The position numbers were made by a program, and so were the translations under genes. From Guillardia theta CCMP2712 (lineage: Eukaryota > Cryptophyceae > Pyrenomonadales > Geminigeraceae), in the NCBI RefSeq assembly GCF_000315625.1, contig NW_005434484.1, positions 1 through 33,365 of the forward strand: a DNA stretch of 33,365 bases, written 5' to 3'. Positions 6,812-17,644 of this stretch are shown here, one piece after another. The first letter of the stretch is position 1; each line of letters starts with the position of its first letter. A model generated the notes under the pieces. The model did not search any database, was not told the origin of the DNA, and saw only the letters and a list, made by a program, of their open reading frames with translations.

Positions 6812-9800
6812 ATGACAAACCTGCAGGCGCTGGCTACTGAAGCCTTCGCTTCGCTTTCCAGCTGGACATCAGCAGAGCAACCGTCCGATCCAAACTCTCA
6901 AACTAAATGTGAGATCACAAACCTGACAGCCGAGCGAGCAGTACAAGAAATCACATCTTTGAGAAACAAATTTCGACATCATGACTCAGCAATCTCCGTT
7001 GCCGTTGGCGTGTCACTCGTTCAGAATAGCGTGCAAGTAAATCATCTGGTGTGACTCTGAGCTGAGAGCTCGCATGGTGATGTGCTCTGACAGATATGCG
7101 GTTCCTGGGGCTGGCATAAGAAACCAGGGAGCGAGCCACCTCTAAGGAAGGGAGATGTGATCAAGGTAAGAGTGAATCTGCTTCGAGACACTTTCTGATG
7201 GGTAGTTGCGGCATTCAGCATGTAGATGGTTGTCAAGTCAACGAGTGGAACATCAAAAGAAAGTTGCATGATGGTAAAGCGGGGTCTCGTGTGCTCGTCG
7301 GGTTTGTCCGCGATGGACAAGAGCTCAAGACATTCCTGACAAGACAAGATCGGTGCTTGTGTTCTCTCAACATGCGACGTGTGACCCTCAATGTATAGAG
7401 CTATCGTGGACGCTCTTGTGCATGTTGGAAACAATCTGAGCTCGTTGAGGGAAGTGTGGATGGCAATGAAAACAAACAAAAGTCCGATGCTTTATTCTCA
7501 GTTATCCCGTCTGGAGCTTGCGATTGCACAACTTGGGACCTTAGTGGCACAAAAAGAAATATCGCTAATGAACAACAACATGCAGTTGCACCAACATATT
7601 GCAGCTTTAGAGCAAGCGATTATAAACTTCAGCCGTGGAGAATTTGATGCGACCTGCAGTCTAGAGTCTACTGGAGAAACATGCGGAGCTGAACAACCAG
7701 GAGAAGGGTGAGTAGATTTTTTCGTGTTCACTCTTATACCTCTTTTGTATGAGAAAGTGACTCAGGTTACAAAGCTGCTGCTACCGTGACGAGCCACCAC
7801 AAAGTTTCGAGAGCTTAGTGACCGAGTCTGAGAATGCTGGAATAATGTGTGGCTTTCTCGATGGAGCTGAAGACCCGTTTGTTGTTTTGAAACAAAAAGC
7901 AAAGAAGGCCGATGAGCTTCAAGCTCAAATCAAAGCAAACATGATTGAAGGACAGAGGAAACAACTAAGCTTGGAGTCATCAATTCAGGAGTTCAAGTCG
8001 CAGCTTCAGCTTCTGGAGCAGGAGAATCTTGAGTTAAAACATACGATAAAAGTGATAACAAGCAAGAAGGAAACGGAAGAATCGGGTATGAAAAAAGAGA
8101 TCATTACCTTGAAGAATCAAATTAAAGAGCTTACGGCAAGAAATGCAAATCTTGAGACCAAGTCATCAACGTCAGACCGCGAGATCGATAGACTGAAGAA
8201 TCGACTTGAGAATCTGACATTGGAAATCAACGAAAAGGGAAATGAATGCGAGCTATTGAGAGTGACACTCGATCAATACAAACGGGATCTTCACCATCTG
8301 CAAGATCAACTCAAAGAGAAAGCTGAAGCTCTGCTGGTGCTGAAATCTCAATGCGACCAGCAATTGCTTGCCTTGAAATCCGAATTGCACGTCTTGCAGA
8401 GGTATGAACTTGTCAATGTTGTTGGCACGAAGAATAACTGCAGAGAGCAGGGAGCTTGTCGGCACGAAAGCGCAACTTGAGTCAGCTGTGGATCGAGAAT
8501 CCTTGTGTCAACGACAGATGACGGAGCAGAAGTTGACTCTTGAAAGAGAAGCCGCAAGACTGAAGCTGGAGCTTGAAGCTCAAAATGACAGGCGATCTTC
8601 ACTAGAAGCAGACTTGAACAGAGCAAAGAGCGATTTCGACTTGGTTTACAAGGAATCACAAATGATAAAACTTGACCAAAACGAAAAGCAGTCGCAGTTC
8701 GAGGATTGCAAGAATGCCATGCTGATAGAAAAAGAAGTCATGCAAACGTTGCTCAAGAAAACGCAAAGCAGTCTGAGAGAGCTGGATGCACAGCGCAATG
8801 AACTGCAAAGATCGAACATGGAGCTCACGAGGAAAAGAGAGGCAACGGAAGAAGCCAACCGGACCCTAGAGAGGCTGTGCGAGGACATGAATAGAGACCT
8901 GCAGGAAGAGAAGAAGCGCTCGATAGAAAAGGAGCAGAACCACAACATCCAACTGCTGCAGTGGCAGAGAAAGGCCAGCAAGAGCGAACAAGATCTGAAG
9001 TTGAGCAGCAATCGTCAAGTTTCGCTCAAAGAGGAAGTCAATTACTATCAAGCGAGGGAGCAAGAATTGGTCAATCAGCTTGCAGCTCTAGAACTGAAGC
9101 ACAGAGAGGATACGGACAAACTTCTGAGAGAAAAAGAGACCCTTACAAAGAACTTGACAGACGTACAGGTTAAGACCGAATGGAATGAGTCCGAGCTCGA
9201 AAGAGTCAAGGAATCGAACAACAAGCTTGTTTCTGATCTCAACAAAGCTATAGGTGATCTTCAGCGACAAGCTGTCGATTCAGAGGCAAAGGTAGCGTCT
9301 TTGAACAATGTAAACCAACAGTTGCTTCAAGACAATTCGGCATTGGAATTAGCAGTGCAGAAAAGCAAGGAAGAGATCCATGAGATCCTTGAGTCGACAG
9401 CACGGAGAGAGACGGAGATGAAAAACAAGATTGCAGACCTTCAAGATGAGATTCGAAAGATTCGCAAGAAAGCCAATGAATTGATCCAAGACAAAGTCAA
9501 CCAGGTTGATTTGCAGGTGAAGCAGATAGGCGAACTGAAGACTTCGCTCGCTTTCGCGGCCAGCTACGAGAGAAAATGTCGCAAGCTAGAAGAGGAACTG
9601 GCCGCGCTCAAGATGACAGAGTCTGGACTGAAGAAGCAGAATTCGACGCTCTCCTCTGAGATTGCTTGTTTGATCAAAGAAAAGTCACGACTTCATTCAA
9701 AGTCGGCAGCACTACTAAGGCAGTTGAAAGATTTTCTTGCAGAGTTTCCATGGATCGAAAGATTGTCAAAGGAGGTCAGGGCAGGACTTGACGCGTGGGC

Positions 9801-11200
9801 GAGAGCAGACAGGGCTCTCGCAGATGAACTCTCCTCACTCAGACACCAACTGGCTGTCTCGACATCACAATGCAAGGAGCTGGATGCTGAGATTCTCAAG
9901 GAAGGAAAAGAATGCGAAGAAATGACGACAGAAACCAAACTGTGGAAGGAAAAGAGCCAAAGGCTCAAGGGTGAGATGGAGGAGTTGACGCTGGTGGTTG
10001 AGACTATGAATGAGCAGATCAGATCGAAGGAGATTCAGCTTGATCGAAGCGAGAGGGAGAAAGAAACTCTCAAGGAGGAGTATGTCAATGAAGTGCATCG
10101 ACATGCCGAGACCAAGATGTTTCTTGAGAAGGCCCTCGATGACGTCGAGATGTTGGAAGAGGCCGTGCGAGATTCTGAGATGCAGAAGCAGAGGACAGAG
10201 CTGCTGTTCGCCAAGTCTGAACAATCGTACAAGCAGCTCAACTCTATGCTGGAGTCTGAGCTCAAAGTCCTTAGCTCACGAGCTGAGAACGTTTTCGACA
10301 TGAACAATCAGTATGGAGAGGATTTTGCCCTCCTTGTCAAGCGGTTTCGTGACCTAGAGCAGACCAACGAGAGTCTGAGGAGGGAGAAGAGCAAGATACA
10401 GGAAAGCCACTCGTCCCTCCTCCACACCTTCCATCACTCCATGTCTCTCTCCGCTAGGGAGACCGGCGACATGCTCCAGCAGATCGACAGAGACTTGGAC
10501 GAGAGCGCTGCGTGTATGCTGGAGAAGCTGCTGGAGGCTGAGAATCAGCTCCAAGCTATGCGAACAGCCCATCAAGATGAGCTTGAGGCACTCAATACGT
10601 CGTGGAAAGAGAAGCTTGACAAGGCGAATGTTGAGATTGAAAGCATGAAAGATGCCATCCAGAAAAATCACGTTGATACTGCTAGTGCTGCATGTGTAGC
10701 TTCAGCTCAAGCATCTGCTCCTGTGGCTCCTGGGAGATCAGATGTTTCTGAATCAAAGGTGTGAATCAGAGACGTTGCTTGGCTGCTTACGACAGTGTAG
10801 GACGATACTTGCCTGGCCGGAACGATGGTGGAAGAGCCGATGAGCGAGGGTATGCATGAACAGAATGAAAGGAGCGAGGAGAAGATCGAAGTGAGGAATG
10901 AAGAGATCAATGAAGGTCATCGGAGCATCCAGGTAGACTTCTTGAGAAGGTTTTGAACGCGTGAGAGCCGCGTCAGGCATCTGAGGAGGGGGGACAGCTG
11001 CCTGCTGTCTGCCAGCATTCGCTGCAACAACACGAGGAGCAAGTTGAGGCCACAGGGCTCAGGGAGAGAGGATCTCCTCCTCCTCCTCAGCCCCACGAAG
11101 TCAAGAAAGGTGGGTGGATCTCTCGACAAGCTAGAATGATGCTATCACAGAGCTCCAGCAGCTTCTGGATCTTGGCGCCTGGTTCAAAGGGGAGAGTTGA
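6812..11200 (+). CDS. PDZ domain plus long coiled-coil protein (about 1,336 aa)
   Basis: Nine exons join in phase: 6812-7048, 7094-7165, 7219-7352, 7399-7707, 7766-8401, 8451-10758, 10801-10932, 10977-11109, 11151-11200. All introns are GT-AG, 41-58 nt. After ~60 residues comes a PDZ domain (about residues 65-150): VAVGVSLVQNS, then LRKGDVIKHVDGCQVNEW (the GDVI..VNG-type loop) and VLVGFVRDG. From about residue 200 to 1,200 the protein is a nearly continuous coiled coil rich in E, K, Q, L and R. The C-terminus ends KELQQLLDLGAWFKGES. No motor, kinase or membrane segment is seen. Architecture suggests a scaffold at a cytoskeletal or membrane site; partner unknown. The last three exons are small and rest only on phase and intron length; without them the protein would end at TGA 10764. 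Confidence 0.8.
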
Positions 11201-11238
11201 AGGAGAGGACAAGGGGCAGTTACGATAGAGGATGCTTG

Positions 11239-12821
11239 CTAACAAGCCGCCTTCCTATGAGCAAACAGCAAGTAGTTGACGCTGAGATCAGGAACAGGAT
11301 GCCATCGATTGATGAGAGGGTTGTAAGCTGCCCCAAGTCTGACATGGTGTGAGAAGATTCAGAGGAACCAAACTGACTGACATTCGTTTCACGGCAAACC
11401 CAGAGCAGGATAGCTGCTCCGTGAGGACTTCAGGCTTGACAAACTTGTTCCAATCATGCCTGAAATGGTGAAGTCATCAACAGAAGGATCCTTCGTCATG
11501 ATCTTCTGCATCTGCATCTTCGTTGCATCATCATCATGGTCGTCGTCGTCATCGTCATCATCATCATCATCATCATCGTCATCATCACATCATCGTCATC
11601 GTCATCACATCATCGTCATCATTACAACGATGCATTCTCAGTCTCAGGACTCACGTGCCATCCGGAACAAGTTTCAGCAGTCGCTCTGCCGCTACGATGC
11701 CTGCCCGATTGTCACACATTCCTCCAGCACTGAAAGAGTCGAAGAGACCGAGACCGTAGGACAAGGTCGTCTTGTTCATTGTGGTGATGTACAGGGCTCC
11801 CCGCGGAGCCACGAGCTGCATCAATTGATTCACCTGTCAGGTTTGTCATCATACATGGTATGCCGATGGAAAAGTACCATCAGGTGTAAGTCCGACACGT
11901 GCTCCAGCACCTGATCTCAGTCATGCGACTCCTGTACAGAAAGCAGAGTAGAAATTACCTCACTGCAGACAACAACGTCAAAAGTTTTCTTCTCTTGTAT
12001 CAGATCGTCTGCCGTCACGTGCCGATACTTCAAGCTTCCTCCTCCAACCCCACTCAGCTTGGCATGTTCTTCTGCTACCGCTATCTGTTCTCAACATCAG
12101 AAAAGGAGAGTTATGCATGTCAGAACGATAGATCAGCATGTTTCTCACATTTTGTTTGGCGGCGTCGATGCCAAGAACATGAGCGCCAGAACGAGCAAGC
12201 TCCTCTGCTAAGATGCCTCCTCCGCACCTTCGCAGGTAATAAGAGCCAAACATTGCATGAAAGCATCATACCCAACATCCACGATCGAAAGTTCATGCAA
12301 AACCTCTCTCTCAGATTGCTGCTCGGCTTGGGCACGCGGCATGGTTTGTTTCAACATGGATTTTCTGTGATGAAGGAGTAAGCTATTGTAGGGGTTCACA
12401 AAGCAATACAAGAAGGGAACACGCATGCCGTTGAAGGAATGAAGCGCCTTCTGAGGTCCATGCACATCCCACCATGCGTGTCCGATCGCGCCGAATTTAT
12501 TGACCTCGTCTGCATCAACGGTCGAGTGCTTCCTTCTATCGAATGTCGCAGTTCCTCCTCCCCCCCCGGCCAACCATGGCTTGCATCTGAAAAACAGACA
12601 ACATTGAGCACACCAGGGCCATCCCTGAAGCCCTCCCTCCTCCCTCCTCCCTCCTCCCTCCTCCCTCCTCCCTCCTCCCTCCTCCCTCCTCCCTCCTCCC
12701 TCCTCCCTCCTTCCCATCGCTACCTTGCGCCTCCTCCGAGCATCCTTGCGCCTTCTCCAAGCACCCCACTGCATCGCCGTGCCCACATGTGTAGTTGCGT
12801 GCGAAAGTTCGTAGCCCTCAT
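11239..12821 (-). CDS. COQ3: Ubiquinone biosynthesis O-methyltransferase COQ3/UbiG (302 aa)
   Basis: Ten exons on the minus strand: 12821-12724, 12586-12410, 12364-12272, 12227-12149, 12084-11959, 11910-11878, 11833-11755, 11700-11655, 11459-11382, 11338-11239. The protein has the UbiG hallmarks in order: STVDADEVNKFGAIGHAWWD, the SAM-binding motif VDVGCGGGILAEELA, GIDAAKQN, VVVCSEVLEHV, TTMNKTTLSY, LVPDGTHDWNKF and the C-terminal YNPL..W..VPDLSVNYLL. COQ3 performs both O-methylations of ubiquinone synthesis in the mitochondrial matrix. The first exon (MRATNFRTQLHMWARR...) is Arg-rich and fits a mitochondrial presequence; its splice phase matches exon 2, but this exon is the least certain. 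It converges with the PDZ gene (38 nt between stops) and diverges from the ABC-F gene. Confidence 0.93.
11525..11625. repeat. CAT/CGT trinucleotide microsatellite in a COQ3 intron
   Basis: A run of imperfect CAT and CGT triplets fills much of the 195-nt intron 11460-11654, the longest in this gene. The open frames it creates on the plus strand (His- or Ser-rich) are by-products of the repeat. Confidence 0.85.
12634..12712. repeat. CTCCCTC heptamer repeat in COQ3 intron 1
   Basis: About ten tandem CTCCCTC units (GGAGGGA on the sense strand) occupy intron 12587-12723. They explain the Gly/Arg/Glu-rich and Pro/Ser-rich open frames seen here on both strands. Confidence 0.85.
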
Positions 12822-13035
12822 CCCCCGTTTCCTCCAAATGAGTTGTAGGGCAGAAACAAAAATTAGGAACTTAATTGATCATGAAGGAAGGCAGCTCATG
12901 TCTGGTGCGGGCCTGAGTGAGTGCTGTGCGGGGATGAGGGTTGAAAACGGGGGGAAAGTTGAGACTGAACAAGAGGAGGCCGCGATGGTTCGGAGAGCAG
13001 GAGGAGAAGGGAGGACGGCAAGGCCAAGGGCCTCA
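12822..13035. promoter_or_regulatory. Divergent intergenic region COQ3 / ABC-F
   Basis: These 214 nt separate two divergent start codons and must hold both 5' UTRs and promoters. I see no TATA box or other clear motif. It links a mitochondrial-type and a plastid-type gene head to head. Confidence 0.4.
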
Positions 13036-16000
13036 ATGATGCCGCTCCCTCGCGCTTCTTCCATGCTTCTATCAGTCGTGTTGGCAATGCCAATCTCAGT
13101 TTCTTGCTTTGGATTCGGTTCAGGTGAATTTCATGCTCACAACAGACTCCCGATTGAATCCCTGTTGACAACAGCTCGAGCTCCGGGACCTCAAACTGTC
13201 ATGGCGAGGAGCAGCAGAACTGCCGTCACCCCCTTGGGGTTGAGCATGCAGCTCTCCAGCGTCAAGTCAGTTCAATATCCTTTGTGCCTCGAGCAATGAC
13301 ATGCGCTGACTCCTGAGTAGTCGCAACAAAGGTGGCAAGAAGAAGGGAGGAAAGGGCGCAGCGAAGAGCAACGCTGCTGACAAGCCTGCAAGGCAAACAA
13401 GCCAGGTGATGATGTAGTTTCATGCAAGAAGACGCCAACATGCTGCAAGGTCCTTGACACCGACAAGCGGGAGTATATCTACCAGATGTACAAGCTTGGA
13501 AAGAGACTGCCAAGTGGCAAGCAGGTGAGGATGATCTGCTTTGAGAGCCTCCCTCGACAATATTTCAGGTCCTTCAAGACATCAACCTTGCTTTCTATCC
13601 TGGAGCGAAGATCGGTCGATTGTCTGCATAGACCTTTCCGTTCCTGATGGCTGTACAGGAGTGCTGGGGAACAACGGAGCAGGAAAGTCGACATTGATGA
13701 GAATTATGTCTGGACAGGTGAGGCAGAAGCTGTAAAGGTTCCTGACCTGATTCGTTCTTGTTGTCTCAGGATGAAAACTACGAGGGAGACGCTGCGCCAG
13801 CGAGGTTTGAGAGCCTTGACCTATGAGCCGTGTGACCACGTGCTTGTCTGGTGACAGATGGGCTAAGATCGGCTACCTGGAGCAAGAACCGAAGCTGAGC
13901 GAAGACAAGGTGCTGCAACAAGGCCCATAAGCTGACACCTGACACGAGGGGCCGCAGACTGTGATCGAGAACATCGAAGAGTCGGTCAAGGAGATCCGAG
14001 GTTAGCTTAGCTGTGCTGGTGCCGCCCTGGTGACTGGTGTACAGAGCTCGTCGCGCGCTACGGAAAGATATCCAAGGAGCTGACGGATGAGGGAATCTCT
14101 GACGACGCCAAGGAGAAGCTGATGAACGAGATGGTATGGCTGGCCCGCCCCTCGATCCTCTTGACTTTCATCCAAGGAAAGAGTTCAAAACGGAATCGAA
14201 GCCTCCAACGGATGGGAGCTCGACCGCATGCTCGAGCGTGCCATGGACGCACTGAGATGTCCTGACCCAAACAGCAGCGGTGAGTGAGCTTGTGAACGGT
14301 AAAGTTTCAGAACTGAGACCGTTTCCAGTGAGCGTCCTCTCTGGAGGCGAGAGGAGGCGAGTTGCTCTTTGCAAGCTGCTTCTACAGAGGCCAGGTGATG
14401 GAGTTGATGGCTAGAAGGAACAGCCGCTAACGCACGGTGTCAGACCTTCTCCTCCTCGACGAGCCCACCAACCACCTTGACGCAGAGGCAAAACCTCACG
14501 TCCTTGAAGCTTGTGGCAGCTGATACCGCCTGCAGTCTGTCGCTTGGCTGGAACAGTTTCTTGGATCCTACCAGGTGAGGACGGACAAGAGTTTTTGAAA
14601 GAGACTGACCATGTGACATGAAAGGGAACATGTGTGGCCATCACTCACGACCGCTACTTCTTGGACAATGTTGCTCAGTGGATTCTCGAGCTCGACCAGG
14701 GCAAGGTGATTGCAGGATGACAGCAGGATTGAAGGCTGAAGGGATGAAACAGGGCATCCCTTACGAAGGAAACTATCAGACATTCTTGGACAAGAAGGTG
14801 ACAATTCGAATCAATTCCTCCCGCAGATCTTAGTGCTTGTTTCTCACTTGAACAGACTGAGAGGATGCGTCAAGAGAAGAAACAGGCTTCCGCTCTTCAA
14901 AAGGAGCTTGAGAAGGAGCTCGAATGGTTGGTTCTTTCTTCCTGCTCTTCTCTGTCCTTCACTTACCTCTGTTGCCAACTTTCTGCTGACGCCTCCTCCT
15001 TTGCTCACCAGGATCCGCTCGTCCCCGAAGGCCCGCCAAGCCAAGAGCAAGTCTCGCATCCAGGTGAACACAAGAAGCAGCGAGAGGGATTGAAGGAAGG
15101 AGGGGGAGCGAAGAGAGATGGATGAGAAGAGAGGTAGGGAACAGCAAACACCTCTTGACTGGACTGCAGGCGTACGATGAACTCTTGGAGCGATCGCAGG
15201 AGATGGAAAAAAGAACAGGAGCTGCGCAACTATGTGATCTTTTCAAATCTTCTCTTCTTTTGTGATGTCAGTCCTCAGATGTTCCTGCTGGACCCAAGCT
15301 CGGAACTCAGGTGGTCGAGATCGAAGGAGTCACAAAGGCCTTTGGCGACAGGTGGACAAGTTGTAGTTTGACAAGTTGGTTGGCAAGATGACACAAGTGT
15401 GCAGGCTGCTGTACGAGGACCTGACTCTTTCTCTGCCGCGAGGAGGAATCGTCGGAGTGATCGGACCCAACGGATGCGGCAAGGTGCTTTCAGTCCAGGC
15501 TCCAGCCCCTCTCCTCAGCGTTTATACAGTCTACTCTCTTCCGCATGATCGCTGGAGAACAGCAGCCGGACAAGTGAGCATGTGACGTGTGGCTCGCATC
15601 GAGTGATGCTTTGAGCAGGGGAACCATCAAAGTTGGCGAGACCGTCAAACTCATGTAGCAGGGAAGGAGGAGGAGGAGAAAACTTGTGATGGTGGAGGGA
15701 TCAGGTACGTCACGCAAGATAGGCTGGGGCTTGACGGCGACAAGTCTGTCTTCGAGAGCATCAACGGTAACAGACATGCTCTCGGTGCTGGCCTGACTGA
15801 GCATGCAGACGGTTATGAACTGATGAATCTGGGACAGCGCGAGATCAACGTGCGGCAGTACCTGGGCTGGTTCAACTTCAAGGTCTCCTTCTTTCCTCCT
15901 TCAATCTCGTCTCATCCCCTCCTAGGGCGCCGACCAGCAGAAGAAAGTCGCAAACCTGTCAGGAGGCGAGAGGAACAGGCAAGGCTGAGCTTGACAAGCT

Positions 16001-16782
16001 TGCTCCTCTTGCCTCCCCTCTTTCATTCCCTCATCCTCTTACCTGGCGGCAGGTTGCAATTGGCAATGACCCTCAAGGAGAACGGGAATCTTCTGCTTCT
16101 GGTACCAAATTTTGACCTTGAGATTTGACCTTGTACGTGCTGCTCACTTGCTCCTAGGATGAGCCTACCAACGACCTTGACGTCGACACGCTGGTGAGAA
16201 GGAGGAGAGCAGAGGGGAGAAGGAGGAGGGAGGAGCAGAGTAGAGGGGAGGAGGAGGATCAAGAGGAGGAGGTGGAGGCTCAGGTGACTTTTTTCGGCAG
16301 AGAGCCCTCGAAGACGCTCTCATCGACTTCCCAGGATGTGCTGTGGTCATCAGCCACGACAGGTACGTGGGGTCGGAGCTAAGTGAATTAGCAGAGAGCA
16401 AAAGAGGGGATCTGAGGGAGGATCAAGGGTGCAGGGGATGAGAAGGGAGGAGGAGGAGGAGGAGGTAGATTGGAGCCTGAGATTGTTTGACAGATACTTC
16501 CTTGATCGCGTGGCGACTCATATCCTCGCGTTTGAGGGTGAGGAATGCAAGGTGAGCCAGGGGTTGACAACTCCAGCTGGCTGACTGCGATGGCCTCCTG
16601 CAGCCCTTCTTCTGGGAGGGGAACTTTCAGTCCTATGAAGAGAACAGGATCAACCGGTGAGTCTCCTCCTCCTCCTCCTCCTCCTCCTCCTCCTCCTCCT
16701 CCTCCACGGCGTCTGACGTCAGAGCAGCATGGGCAACACAGAGCCAACGCGCATCAAGTACAGGCCCTTGCCCGCCATGTGA
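13036..16782 (+). CDS. Plastid-targeted EttA-like ABC-F ATPase (about 670 aa, 31 exons)
   Basis: Thirty-one exons join in phase; the first is 13036-13265, the last 16728-16782, most internal ones 33-103 nt. Residues 1-24 are a signal peptide (core [14 protein letters not shown]) followed by FGFGSG: a Phe right after the predicted cut, as in complex red plastid targeting, then a basic S/T-rich transit region. The mature part follows Ett[10 protein letters not shown], Walker [30 protein letters not shown], a linker ([18 protein letters not shown]), second Walker [39 protein letters not shown] and the C-terminus [10 protein letters not shown]. EttA-type ABC-F proteins bind the ribosomal E site and gate translation; here probably on plastid ribosomes (inference). 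Two introns use GC donors (14488-14535, 15979-16052); for the first, a 36-nt GT-AG alternative exists but would insert four extra residues. Confidence 0.93.
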
Positions 16783-17644
16783 TCCCGACGACCGTAGGCT
16801 GCTGAATGACTCACGGTTGAAGGCTTTTAAGCCTCAGTAGTAAGTCACGAGTAAAGTCCGAGTCCCCCGGTCACCCGGTCACTGTGAAAAGTACCACTGT
16901 AACTACAGGACCACTGTAACCGTGCGCCTGGCCGGGCCCACCGGCGGCCATGGGGGGGGGGTGGGGGGGGGCCGCCGGGCTGCGCGACCGGCAAGTCGCC
17001 CGGATGCACTGCCGCACGGTGACCGGCCCGGGCCGCCGGGCACTGAAAGGCTGTGTCGGAGAACTAATGATATTATTAATTTGTTTTTGTTAGTTTTGCA
17101 GGATTTTGGAGCAAGATGCCACTAAGGGCTCAAGAGGCAGAGCCTTGCTAGAAATGATGGAGGGAAGAGGAGAGAGAAGTAGCGAGAAGTAGAGGGTAGC
17201 GAGTGCAAGACTCTTGAAACATGGTTGATATGAGAGAAGAAACAAGAAGAATAACAGAAGAAGTTGTTATGTTGTTGAGTGAACTTCGCCTCGATGATGA
17301 GACTCAACCATGATGTTTGCTCCAATGACGCGAGAAAATGAGGGAGAAACGATAATTTTGCGGTGGGATGAACAATCTAAGCTGAAGAGGTCGCACATTC
17401 ATTCAGCATGGAAGATTGTATGAAGAGAAATGGCTCGGGTGCAAGATGATCAAGCCATTTAGTAGCGGCATTGTTGATAGAGGGAGAAATCTGTGACGGA
17501 ATTGACAGTGAAGGAAATGCATTGAAAATTTATTGAGTTGTCGTTGACCAGTTCATGTGATGTTGGATGATCCAGGTGTGAACTGAAGGGCCGAGAGACT
17601 TCCAGTTCTGCGAGGAGAGCGTGGGGCAGCTCCATCCCAAGAGC
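16783..17644. other. Intergenic region with GC-rich repeat island
   Basis: The first ~280 nt contain GTCACGAGTAAAGTC, CACTGTAAC motifs, a very G/C-rich core (about 16920-17045) with a long G run, and GCCGGGCTGCGC. Several of these strings recur at 27170-27610. From about 17050 to 17600 the sequence is A/G-rich and I see no gene; it precedes the RCC1 frame and may hold its promoter and 5' UTR. Confidence 0.5.

Noticed and set aside
11456-11914. Ser/His/Val-rich plus-strand frames near the CAT microsatellite
   Set aside because: They are produced by the triplet repeat inside a COQ3 intron and by antisense reading of COQ3 exons.
12439-13035. Upstream extension of the ABC-F first exon (about 199 more codons in frame)
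   Set aside because: It overlaps COQ3 exons and an intron repeat on the other strand; the ATG at 13036 gives a proper signal peptide.
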